Of a stretch of 21,219 nucleotides of DNA, positions 14,170-21,106 are shown piece after piece (position 1 is the stretch's first letter; every line of letters starts with the position of its first letter). Below the pieces are notes generated by a model that did not search any database, was not told where the DNA came from, and saw only the letters and a list, made by a program, of their open reading frames with translations. The position numbers and the translations under genes are program-made. This stretch comes from CAYQPF01 sp964419225 (GTDB taxonomy: Bacteria > Cloacimonadota > Cloacimonadia > Cloacimonadales > CAYQPF01). The stretch is taken from positions 1-21,219 of the forward strand of contig CAYQPF010000089.1 of NCBI GenBank assembly GCA_964419225.1, given 5' to 3'.

Positions 14170-16920
14170 ATGGACAGAGTAGTTTTAACCAGAGATGGTA
14201 ACCTGCGTACTCACGGTAAATGGGTGTTTACCAAATACGATGTACAGGGCCGGGTAATTATGACAGGTACACAAAGATCCCCTAATGATGCTTGGGAAGA
14301 TGTGCAAGCATTTATGGCTCACCAGAGCAGAACTGGAGAATGTTATGAAATCAGAACGAATTTAGATTTCGAAACTACTTTTGGCTATTCTAATCAGGCT
14401 TTTCCGGATATAAACAGTTCGGATTTTCCCTGTGAAATCTTATCTGTTAATTACTATGATGATTATAATTTTGATTATCAGTTTAAATTAACGTATGACT
14501 CTGTTTCAGACTATCCTAATGTTTCGAAAAGTGATTTTGTGCTTGGTAAACCCACAGGATCATTAGTTAAGAATTTAGTTGAAGAATATTGTTTAGTATT
14601 AGTAACAGAACCAATAGTATATTCATGTCCTTCTGATCCGATTGTATATATTACGAACGCTGAAGGTGTAACACTCGGGAACAGCTTTTCCACTTTACCC
14701 AATCAAAGAGTGACGATATCTCCCAATTCTACTCTACCTGACAGATCATTACCTAATAAATGGATGTTTTCTGTCCAATATTACGATGAATTTGGGCGTG
14801 TTATCCAATCTCAGAATATAAACCAAATGGATAAAAAAACAGTGACAAATACACAATATGATTTCAGCGGGAAAGTCTGCCAAACTAAAACAAATATAAT
14901 CCATGCTTATGGTAGTGATGTTTTTGAGATAAAAAAAGCATTTCAATATGATTCTGACGGACGCGTGAAAAGAACCTACCAGCAAATCAATTCTGAACCG
15001 GTTATCCTTGTTTCCCAGATGAAATACAATGATATAGGTCAATTAGTCGAAAAGAATATAAACCATACCATGACCGAGACAGATATTTCTACGATAAACA
15101 CAGCTCTGTTAGATGTGGCAGATTTACCTTCGAGTTCTTTTATGCAGTCACTCGATTATCGTTATAATATCAGAGGATGGCTGACGAGCATAAATAATGT
15201 GAGTTTAAATAGTGACCATGTTTCTGATTATGGTAATGCAGATGACACTAATGATGATTCTAATGATAAATTTGGTATGGAATTTGTTTATAATGATGCT
15301 TCTAATGCCAATTCACTTTATAATGGGAATATTTCCGTTATACAGTGGAAATCAAAGAGTATGGATACGATTACCCGTAAATATGCCTATAATTATGATA
15401 GTTTGAGTCGCCTGACATCCGGCAGATACAGTGACAAGACATCACCTTCTGCTGTTTGGACAACATCAGAGGATTTTTCAGAAAAAGATATCAGCTACGA
15501 TTTTAATGGCAATATTTTAGCACTTAAGCGTAATGGCAGGAATGGCACAGCTGTCTCTACGATTGATAATCTGACTTATTCCTATTTTGGTAATAAGTTA
15601 GTAGGTGCAGATGATGCAACAACCTCAAGCTTTGCCGGAAATGATTTTCAGGAGCATGGACAAAAATATAGTCGGGATGCTACAACTGACATTGAATATA
15701 TTTATGATTCCAACGGGAATATGGTCCGGGATAAGAATAAAGGGATTACAGTTGAATACAATATGCTGAATCTGCCCAGGCAGGTTAAATTTACGGACGG
15801 GAGTATTATAGAATGGGTTTACAGCAGCAGCGGACAAAAATTGCGGAAGCTTGTCTATAACGCAGATGGCACAACACAAAGCATAAAAGATTATGTGGAC
15901 GGGGTTGAATACTCAACAGCAGATGTTACTGTTGATGGAGTGACAACAACTGTAACAACACTTGATTTTATTCCCTTTGAGGAAGGAAGAATGAGACCTG
16001 TTGAGAATAGTCCCTTAAAATATGAATACGATATCAAAGATCATTTGGGTAATGTACGCATGACAATGACTCCAAACACAAGCAATCAGCCAACTGTTCT
16101 TCAGGAAGACAGTTATTATCCGTTTGGCTTAAAAATGGGATTATCTACAGCCACTGGTACTCCGAACAAATACACATACAACGGCAAAGAGCTGGTGGAT
16201 GAGTTTGGGTTGAATTGGTACCATTATGGAGCCAGGTATTACGATCCCCAGATCGGAAGATGGCATAGTATAGATCCGGCGGATGAATTCCATAGTCCGT
16301 ATGTGTATTGTGCGAATAATCCGGTGATGCTGGTGGATCCGGATGGGAAATGGACAACAAGCTTTAATGAAGAAAACAATACTGTTTCAACAACCGCTGA
16401 GGAGAATGATAATTTAGCTGGATTGTATTCTCAACTAGATATATCAGAAGAAGATTTTTGTAAACAATTTAATCTTGAGACTGCAGGGAGTATTAATATA
16501 GAGGCAGGAGTAACAAGTTTTGATATAACATCAAATGTTCTAAAGAATAATGATTTTTCCAAAGATGCCTCAAATTTAAACTGTTTTTCGTCAAGTCTTT
16601 ATGGTGTAGGCATAACTGATGAAGAAATGATGATCCAAAGCAATGGAGTTGGTTTAACCCAATCTTTAATTAATGACTTCGGTCTTTGTGAAGTAAGTAA
16701 ATCTACCTCAGGTACTATACGAACCTGGACAGATAAAGTAACAAATATAACGACACACATTGCAGTTTATGCATTAAAAGATAGTAAGGGGAACGAATGG
16801 GGAATTGGTAGATTGGGGCCAAATGAAAAAGTTTCTTTGCAAAATTTAAATAATCTTTACGATAGTAAAAATCCAAGAATTATAACAAATTTGAAATATG
16901 GTGGAATTCCTAATGAATAA
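14170..16920 (+). CDS. RHS repeat protein, 5'-truncated, with LysM-like + Cys/His tip 3
   Basis: 916 residues from ATG 14170, but the frame is already open and RHS-like from 14107 (EYIYDIMDRVVLTRDG spans the ATG), with a stop at 14104 and no start before. So this is a 5'-truncated gene without signal peptide or ribosome site. It parallels RHS gene 1 along its length (YDVQGRVIMTG, YDEFGRVIQSQ, YDFSGKVCQTKT, YDIKDHLGNVRMT) and ends in the standard core (residues 666-726). The tip (727-916) has a divergent LysM-like segment (ENDNLAGLYSQLDISEEDF, residues 745-763), then NCFSSSLYGVG (Cys805) and THIAVY (His863) followed by a G-rich strand, which suggests an NlpC/P60-like or other papain-like Cys/His hydrolase acting on the cell wall. 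That function is inferred from motif order only. Confidence 0.8.
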   Translation: MDRVVLTRDGNLRTHGKWVFTKYDVQGRVIMTGTQRSPNDAWEDVQAFMAHQSRTGECYEIRTNLDFETTFGYSNQAFPDINSSDFPCEILSVNYYDDYNFDYQFKLTYDSVSDYPNVSKSDFVLGKPTGSLVKNLVEEYCLVLVTEPIVYSCPSDPIVYITNAEGVTLGNSFSTLPNQRVTISPNSTLPDRSLPNKWMFSVQYYDEFGRVIQSQNINQMDKKTVTNTQYDFSGKVCQTKTNIIHAYGSDVFEIKKAFQYDSDGRVKRTYQQINSEPVILVSQMKYNDIGQLVEKNINHTMTETDISTINTALLDVADLPSSSFMQSLDYRYNIRGWLTSINNVSLNSDHVSDYGNADDTNDDSNDKFGMEFVYNDASNANSLYNGNISVIQWKSKSMDTITRKYAYNYDSLSRLTSGRYSDKTSPSAVWTTSEDFSEKDISYDFNGNILALKRNGRNGTAVSTIDNLTYSYFGNKLVGADDATTSSFAGNDFQEHGQKYSRDATTDIEYIYDSNGNMVRDKNKGITVEYNMLNLPRQVKFTDGSIIEWVYSSSGQKLRKLVYNADGTTQSIKDYVDGVEYSTADVTVDGVTTTVTTLDFIPFEEGRMRPVENSPLKYEYDIKDHLGNVRMTMTPNTSNQPTVLQEDSYYPFGLKMGLSTATGTPNKYTYNGKELVDEFGLNWYHYGARYYDPQIGRWHSIDPADEFHSPYVYCANNPVMLVDPDGKWTTSFNEENNTVSTTAEENDNLAGLYSQLDISEEDFCKQFNLETAGSINIEAGVTSFDITSNVLKNNDFSKDASNLNCFSSSLYGVGITDEEMMIQSNGVGLTQSLINDFGLCEVSKSTSGTIRTWTDKVTNITTHIAVYALKDSKGNEWGIGRLGPNEKVSLQNLNNLYDSKNPRIITNLKYGGIPNE
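16165..16347. repeat. RHS hyperconserved core, copy 3 (183 bp)
   Basis: Encodes the 61-residue core ending DPADEFHSPYVYCANNPV then MLVDPDG. Protein sequence differs from copy 4 only at V/L in SPYVYC, while the DNA differs at several third positions, and tips beyond DPDG are unrelated. Confidence 0.85.
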
Positions 16921-17548
16921 ATTTGTTAGTTGTATTGTTTTCCTATTTATTTTATCTCAACTATACACAGATTCAGTAAATTCCGAATTTATTGAAGTTA
17001 AATTAACAAAAAGCGAAATGAATGTTATTGAATTGTGGCATATAAACAATCCTTTTCTTTTGTTTAATGCTTTTGTTGATAAAGATAGCTTAAAATTGAT
17101 AATATCTACCAGATATAAAGAATACAAAAATCTGAGACTTCCCAATACAATAGTTATTCCTTTTCCAGAAATTGAAATAGGTGAGTATAAATTAGTCATT
17201 AAGTCTAATAATGATGAAAAAGAAATTATTGTCTCTAATACTAAAACAACCTCTTCATTATTACAGTTAGTTAATCTAAATAATCAACCAATTTGGGTTA
17301 AAACTAAAAAGAATAAAAGAAATAAGATTAGTATTTTAAAAGACTCTAAAGAATTGATGATTCTGTATGATAGTTTTACGCTGGAAGACGAAATATGTTT
17401 TATTGATTCGAGATATTTTTGGGATTATAATAGATGTTACCCAGATGTTATGACCTTGCCATTTCCTATACTCAGAAATGGAGAGTACGAAATAGTAAAT
17501 AAAGTGGAAAATGAAATAGTAAAAAAGAAATTTTTTATTATTAAATAG
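16913..17548 (+). CDS. Secreted protein with internal duplication; candidate immunity protein for RHS tip 3
   Basis: 211 residues from ATG 16913, which overlaps the RHS stop by 8 nt; the in-frame ATG at 16898 only adds five residues and spoils the signal peptide. The N-terminus (MNKFVSCIVFLFILSQLYTD) is a signal peptide or anchor, so the protein should act in the periplasm. The mature part looks like two related halves of about 95 residues: LPNTIVIPFPEIEIGEYKLVI in the first aligns with YPDVMTLPFPILRNGEYEIVN in the second (both given in part), and STRYKEYKN with DSRYFWDYN. No family recognised. Coupling to tip 3 and export make it the likely inhibitor of that tip. Confidence 0.7.
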   Translation: MNKFVSCIVFLFILSQLYTDSVNSEFIEVKLTKSEMNVIELWHINNPFLLFNAFVDKDSLKLIISTRYKEYKNLRLPNTIVIPFPEIEIGEYKLVIKSNNDEKEIIVSNTKTTSSLLQLVNLNNQPIWVKTKKNKRNKISILKDSKELMILYDSFTLEDEICFIDSRYFWDYNRCYPDVMTLPFPILRNGEYEIVNKVENEIVKKKFFIIK

Positions 17549-17717
17549 TGTCATACCATGTCTGATTTGAATGAATAATAATGGAAATGTAAGGTCCATG
17601 CACACTTCGCTCGTTTCTCTCGAGAAGCAAATTGACACCCCGTTATTTAGAGAATTTTTGCATGGATATTCAGGATAAACAGTATAGTAAAACAATATGA
17701 ATGAAAGAAGTTAGAGT
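17549..17717. other. Intergenic stretch
   Basis: About 170 bp between the tip 3 partner and the next RHS debris. It holds one small palindrome (TTCTC-TC-GAGAA near 17616) and nothing else that I can name. There is no clear terminator. Confidence 0.5.
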
Positions 17718-17816
17718 CGGATGGTTGCGAACGCTACCGGAAACCTGATTCTGAACTATGATCTGAAAGACCATCTGGGTAATGTCAGAATGACAAAAAT
17801 AGTTGTTAATTGTTAG
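17718..17816 (+). pseudogene. RHS core fragment ended by a heptamer array
   Basis: Reads R-MVANATGNLILNYDLKDHLGNVRMT, the segment that precedes the YYPFG block in the long RHS genes. It is cut on the left by non-RHS DNA (stop at 17712) and on the right, straight after NVRMT, by an AT-rich heptamer array that brings a TAG (17814-17816). The frame is the same as that of the module 4 gene, so the two pieces were once one reading frame. Confidence 0.8.
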
Positions 17817-17834
17817 TTGTTAGTTATTAATTAA
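17802..17834. repeat. Heptamer array (RTTRTTA units) within an RHS gene
   Basis: GTTGTTA, ATTGTTA, GTTGTTA, GTTATTA then ATTAA, strict period 7. It replaces the segment corresponding to SSGANNVPVV in RHS gene 1 and supplies two in-frame stops. It is the reverse-orientation relative of the array at 2981-3010. Confidence 0.8.
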
Positions 17835-17846
17835 GGGAGAGATAAA

Positions 17847-18710
17847 ATGAGAGAACAGGAAGATCATTACTATCCATTTGGTCTCAAAATGGATGGTTTA
17901 TCTTACTCTTCCGGTACTCAGAATAAATACACTTACAATGGCAAAGAGCTGGTGGATGAGTTTGGCTTAAATTGGTATCACTATGGTGCCAGATATTATG
18001 ATCCGCAGATCGGAAGATGGCATAGTATAGATCCTGCTGATGAATTCCACAGTCCGTATTTATATTGTGCGAATAACCCAGTGATGTTGGTGGATCCGGA
18101 TGGAGCTGTTACATATGATACCAAAAACCTAAATTGGTTAATTGAAGCGGGTGACACATTTAATCAAATATGTGCTGATTTGGGATTTACAGGAGCTGAA
18201 ATGCTTGAAGTTAATCCACAGATTACTAATCCTAATAAAATTGAAGCAGGATCTATAATAAGTGTTCCACAAGTCGAAAGGATAAAAGCACTCCAATGGG
18301 CTTATCAAAGTGTTGGGGATAAAAAATATGAGTGGTTGAGTGTAATCGACAATTTTTCAACTAAAACTTGGAAATGTAACAAACTCGATAATGATGCTTA
18401 TGAAAAAGGAGCTGGTGTTGATTTTCCAAAAAGACAAATTTTCGGAATATATTCTTTAAAAACACCTGCTGGTGCTACTACATTAGCCAGTAAAACAGTT
18501 AACAGTATTGGAAAATTTTATATAACTTATGATCCCAAGCCAGGCGATCTAACATCATTTGATAATGGGAATGTAAACGGACATACTGTGATTAAAGCAC
18601 TTAATAACTTTTACATTGGAGCTTCTGAAAAGGATGTTGCAATCAGATCTATGGATTATCTTCTAGAACACGGATTCATAAATCCTACATATAGAACATA
18701 TAGGAATTAG
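17847..18710 (+). CDS. Short RHS core + LysM + NlpC/P60-like tip 4
   Basis: 287 residues from ATG 17847 (GGGAGAG about 7 nt upstream, partly supplied by the repeat border). It starts inside the RHS core (EQEDHYYPFGLKMDG) and contains the complete 61-residue core (26-86). The tip has a LysM domain at about 96-141 (EAGDTFNQICADLGFT ... LEVNPQITNPNKIEAGSIISVP, in pieces), which binds peptidoglycan, then a hydrolase-like region: TWKCNKLDNDAYEKGAG (Cys177), YDPKPGDLTSF (228-238) and GHTVIK (His246). Cys, then PKPGD, then GH, is the order in NlpC/P60 and CHAP-type cell-wall amidases/endopeptidases. No signal peptide, so it depends on fusion to an exported RHS shell, or is silent. Confidence 0.82.
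   Translation: MREQEDHYYPFGLKMDGLSYSSGTQNKYTYNGKELVDEFGLNWYHYGARYYDPQIGRWHSIDPADEFHSPYLYCANNPVMLVDPDGAVTYDTKNLNWLIEAGDTFNQICADLGFTGAEMLEVNPQITNPNKIEAGSIISVPQVERIKALQWAYQSVGDKKYEWLSVIDNFSTKTWKCNKLDNDAYEKGAGVDFPKRQIFGIYSLKTPAGATTLASKTVNSIGKFYITYDPKPGDLTSFDNGNVNGHTVIKALNNFYIGASEKDVAIRSMDYLLEHGFINPTYRTYRN
17922..18104. repeat. RHS hyperconserved core, copy 4 (183 bp)
   Basis: Core ends DPADEFHSPYLYCANNPV then MLVDPDG. Upstream similarity to copy 1 extends further left (GLKMDGLSYSSGTQ) to the heptamer array border. Confidence 0.85.
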
Positions 18711-18713
18711 TAT

Positions 18714-19145
18714 ATGAAAACTAAAAAAATAATAATAGTTCTATTCTTCTTTTTTTCAATCCTATTAATTTATTCTATTTTTCAACATACCTTATGCTAC
18801 AAAATTAGAACATATAAATTAAAGAAAGATAATAGAATTATTAATGTCACAATTTATAAGTTTGTGAATAAATATTATGGGATACGAGTAGATGGTAAAA
18901 ATATCGAATATCCCTATTTTATAATTCTTGATACAAAAAACAGAAGAGTTTTTATTCCTAATGGCCCGAAATTTTCTTATAGAAAATCATTATTTTTCTG
19001 GAGAAAGGATGTTCTGCCTGGTGTTGAGTATGATGGAGTAAAAACGGAGGGAATGGGTTTTTACTGGGATGACCATTATATTATTTTTAACTACATATCA
19101 GATAATATGGACGGAATAAAAGTTAGTAATCGTGTGTTCAAATAG
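18714..19145 (+). CDS. Membrane-anchored protein; candidate immunity protein for RHS tip 4
   Basis: 143 residues. The ATG lies 3 nt after the stop of the LysM/NlpC tip gene, with AGGA about 8 nt upstream. One hydrophobic segment (residues 6-24, IIIVLFFFFSILLIYSIFQ) is likely an uncleaved anchor, leaving a periplasmic domain of about 115 residues rich in Tyr, Phe and basic residues. No family recognised. Position, coupling and location all fit an inhibitor of a periplasmic peptidoglycan hydrolase. No terminator is visible behind it. Confidence 0.7.
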   Translation: MKTKKIIIVLFFFFSILLIYSIFQHTLCYKIRTYKLKKDNRIINVTIYKFVNKYYGIRVDGKNIEYPYFIILDTKNRRVFIPNGPKFSYRKSLFFWRKDVLPGVEYDGVKTEGMGFYWDDHYIIFNYISDNMDGIKVSNRVFK

Positions 19146-19298
19146 AATACATGGAGGATTATACTTACCCTTTCATTTCAAAATGTGTCGAACGTGATGA
19201 ATCATAAGGGTAATAGTTAAACTGTTCTGATAAATCTGATTGACAAATTGAATTATTTATTGTTCTGATACACAAAATAATTCTCTTCGGGAGTGAAT

Positions 19299-19619
19299 AT
19301 GAGTGCTGAAATTGAGTTTGAGACAAATATTATTATTCGGGAAGCTTCAGAGAAGTTTCAAATCGAAAAAATATATTTATTTGGCTCACATGCAAATGGC
19401 TCTGCTGACGAGGAAAGTGATATTGATCTTTGTATTATCTCCAGTGATCCCAGGAGAAAAATAGATATATTAAGAGATTTACGCAAGGCACTCATTGGTA
19501 AAATTCATCATTCATTAGATATATTAGTTTATTCTCCCCTTGACTTTGCTGAAAGAGCGACCAGTATGAATAGTATCGAACGGGATATCCTTACTCAAGG
19601 TATAATGATCTATGGATAA
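19299..19619 (+). CDS. mntA-like: MNT-type nucleotidyltransferase (antitoxin of a MNT-HEPN pair)
   Basis: 106 residues from ATG 19299, with CGGGAG 5 nt upstream; the in-frame GTG at 19293 lies within that site. The minimal nucleotidyltransferase motif is complete: GSHANGSADEESDIDL gives Gly29-Ser30 and Asp41/Asp43, and SLDILVY gives the third Asp (Asp74). In MNT-HEPN systems this protein inactivates the partner HEPN RNase by adding AMP to it, and needs these residues. Its stop lies inside the next gene (8-nt overlap). A TTGACA at 19240-19245 is a possible -35, but the matching -10 is poor. Confidence 0.9.
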   Translation: MSAEIEFETNIIIREASEKFQIEKIYLFGSHANGSADEESDIDLCIISSDPRRKIDILRDLRKALIGKIHHSLDILVYSPLDFAERATSMNSIERDILTQGIMIYG

Positions 19620-20007
19620 AAAACCCTATCATGAATGGCTCAATTTTGCCAATAGAGATTTACAATCTGCTGTTTTCCTGCAAAATATGTACCCTATACC
19701 TTTTGAAATCATCTGTTATCATTGCCAACAAAGTGCTGAAAAATTCTTAAAAGCATACCTTATTCTTAATGATGTCAAAGTGAAACGAACTCATGATTTG
19801 GTAGTCCTCCAAGAAGATTGTTGCAGACTTAATTCGGATTTTAAGACTATTGAAAATGAGTGTATTAATCTAACAGATTATTCCGTTACAACAAGATATC
19901 CATATCCCATGGAATTAAATGAGCATGATATGAAAATGGCAATCAAAGATGTTCAGCATATAAAAGAATTTGTGGAATTCATTATTGAAAGTAAAGAAAA
20001 GGTATGA
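19612..20007 (+). CDS. hepT-like: HEPN domain protein (toxin of a MNT-HEPN pair)
   Basis: 131 residues, ATG overlapping the MNT gene by 8 nt. The all-helical HEPN pattern is clear: WLNFANRDLQSAVFL (9-23), ICYHCQQSAEKFLKAYL (34-50), KRTHDL (58-63) and DYSVTTRYP (89-97), as in COG2250 proteins. HEPN toxins are RNases in the cytoplasm. The common RX4-6H catalytic motif is not obvious; Arg95 is followed by His only 10 residues on, so activity should not be assumed. The pair sits directly after the RHS modules and is a frequent passenger of accessory regions. Confidence 0.88.
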   Translation: MDKKPYHEWLNFANRDLQSAVFLQNMYPIPFEIICYHCQQSAEKFLKAYLILNDVKVKRTHDLVVLQEDCCRLNSDFKTIENECINLTDYSVTTRYPYPMELNEHDMKMAIKDVQHIKEFVEFIIESKEKV

Positions 20008-20056
20008 CAATTGTTGTAACATGCTCATGTATATACAGATAAACACTATCCTGAAT

Positions 20057-20218
20057 AGTAACGAAAACCATGGTTTATCTTACTCTTCCGGTACTCAGAA
20101 TAAATACACCCTTTGGGAAGGATTGAGTATTGAGGACTGAGCATTGAGTGAGGGAAAAGGGAAAAAAGCAGAAACGGGAGTGGATGAATTTGGTCTGAAT
20201 TGGTATCATTATGGGGCT
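20057..20218 (+). pseudogene. RHS core remnant broken by a GATTGAG-type heptamer insert
   Basis: 20070-20109 encodes GLSYSSGTQNKYT and 20180-20218 encodes VDEFGLNWYHYGA; the segment for YNGKEL between them is replaced by 70 bp that includes a heptamer array. A second array follows at once (20226). The left border with its preceding bases AGTAAYGAAAACC is the same as at 12457-12469. No tip or immunity gene follows. Confidence 0.85.
20120..20154. repeat. Heptamer array (GGATTGA-type units)
   Basis: GGATTGA, GTATTGA, GGACTGA, GCATTGA, GTGAGGG in period 7, lying inside the RHS remnant. Confidence 0.75.
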
Positions 20219-20225
20219 TTATAAA

Positions 20226-20253
20226 GGATTGAGTGTTGAGGATTGAGGATGCG
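20226..20253. repeat. Heptamer array (GGATTGA-type units)
   Basis: GGATTGA, GTGTTGA, GGATTGA, GGATGCG in period 7, directly behind the second RHS fragment (YHYGA). A short period-9 run of ATGGA-containing units follows at about 20276-20310. Confidence 0.7.
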
Positions 20254-20530
20254 AGGAAATGTATTTCCGGGAAATGGACAAAATGGACTTTATGGACTAT
20301 ATAGACAAACTCAAAGTTTTTCCTCAGTAAACTGGATAGACAATTCATTCTCTTAGCCTTCCTTTTTCTATTTGAAATGAGGCCATTTCGGCTCCAAAAG
20401 AAACTAAACAGATCACATCTTTTTAATTCTGAAGAACCCGAGTAGTGTCATGTCAAATAAGGCTAGACTGATAAAATGTAAAGAATGAGAGAGCCACATC
20501 ACACCTCCCGGCTATAGAGCATGGACATAA

Positions 20531-20704
20531 TTAAACCCGAACTGTGCAGTAGAATCTTTACAATCTGGCTGAAACAAGTGAATTTGAAGGACTTACAATC
20601 TCACTCACCATATATTTATTATATAACCTCGTTCGATTGCAAACCTTCACTCTTCACGATCTTCGACCCAGCTTGCAAACCTCTACTGCACAATCCGGGT
20701 TAAA
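20531..20704. mobile_element. 174-nt near-continuous inverted repeat (MITE-like)
   Basis: The outer 23 nt of each side (20531-20553 and 20682-20704) match as inverted repeats at 20 of 23 positions, sharing TGTGCAGTAGA. The match continues inward in blocks (CAATCTGG with CCAGCTTG, GTGAA with TTCAC, GAAGG with CCTTC, CAATC with GATTG) to a centre TATAT-TTATT-ATATA at 20611-20625. No transposase gene is inside; the 60-codon open frame across it is a by-product. It could be a MITE or a long-hairpin RNA. I see no convincing target duplication. Confidence 0.55.
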
Positions 20705-20708
20705 CTGG

Positions 20709-20741
20709 ACGCCCTTTTAGGGCGTAATTATATTTTTTTTT
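20709..20741 (+). terminator. Possible terminator / hairpin repeat
   Basis: ACGCCCT-TTT-AGGGCGT, a perfect 7-bp stem (20709-20725), followed after 7 nt (AATTATA) by a run of nine T (20733-20741). The gap to the T run is longer than in a strong terminator, and no gene ends nearby, so it may be one more small hairpin repeat. Confidence 0.4.
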
Positions 20742-20923
20742 GCCCGGTGGCTTCCTATGCTGTGCAAATATGAAGAGAGAAATGTATAATAAGCAATATT
20801 GACTTTTTACACACCCCGTCAGCTTCGCTGCCACCCTTCTTGGTAAAGGGGAAATAAATCTATGCCAGATAATATGTTAGCTAAACATATTCAATATGTT
20901 TTCAGGATCTTCTTTTAGAGAAT

Positions 20924-20970
20924 CGTAGGTTAAAAACCTGCGAAATAACCGGATTAATCCGGCGTTCCAT
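20924..20970. repeat. Paired small hairpins with GTTCCAT
   Basis: CGTAGGT-TAAAA-ACCTGCG (20924-20942, one G-T pair) is followed by the perfect palindrome CCGGATTAATCCGG (20949-20962) and CGTTCCAT (20963-20970). The second part is the counterpart of the element at 607-630. Confidence 0.6.
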
Positions 20971-21106
20971 TAGTTTTTGCACAGCCTCTTAAACTGCCGT
21001 CTAAACTCTTATGTCCTACGACTATCTTTCAATGGAAAAAAGTTTTTTTCGTTTCACGAGGATGAATTCCGCATTTCCGCATCTATCTATATGAAGGGTG
21101 GAAAAA

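Noticed and set aside
8992..16920. Reading RHS genes 1 and 3 as normal complete effectors
   Set aside because: Neither has a signal peptide, ribosome site or the usual N-terminal half; gene 3 is open upstream of its first ATG.
20046..20348. 100-codon open frame on the minus strand
   Set aside because: It is the reverse of the RHS remnant and heptamer arrays.
20521..20703. 60-codon open frame
   Set aside because: It coincides with the 174-nt inverted repeat and has no ribosome site.
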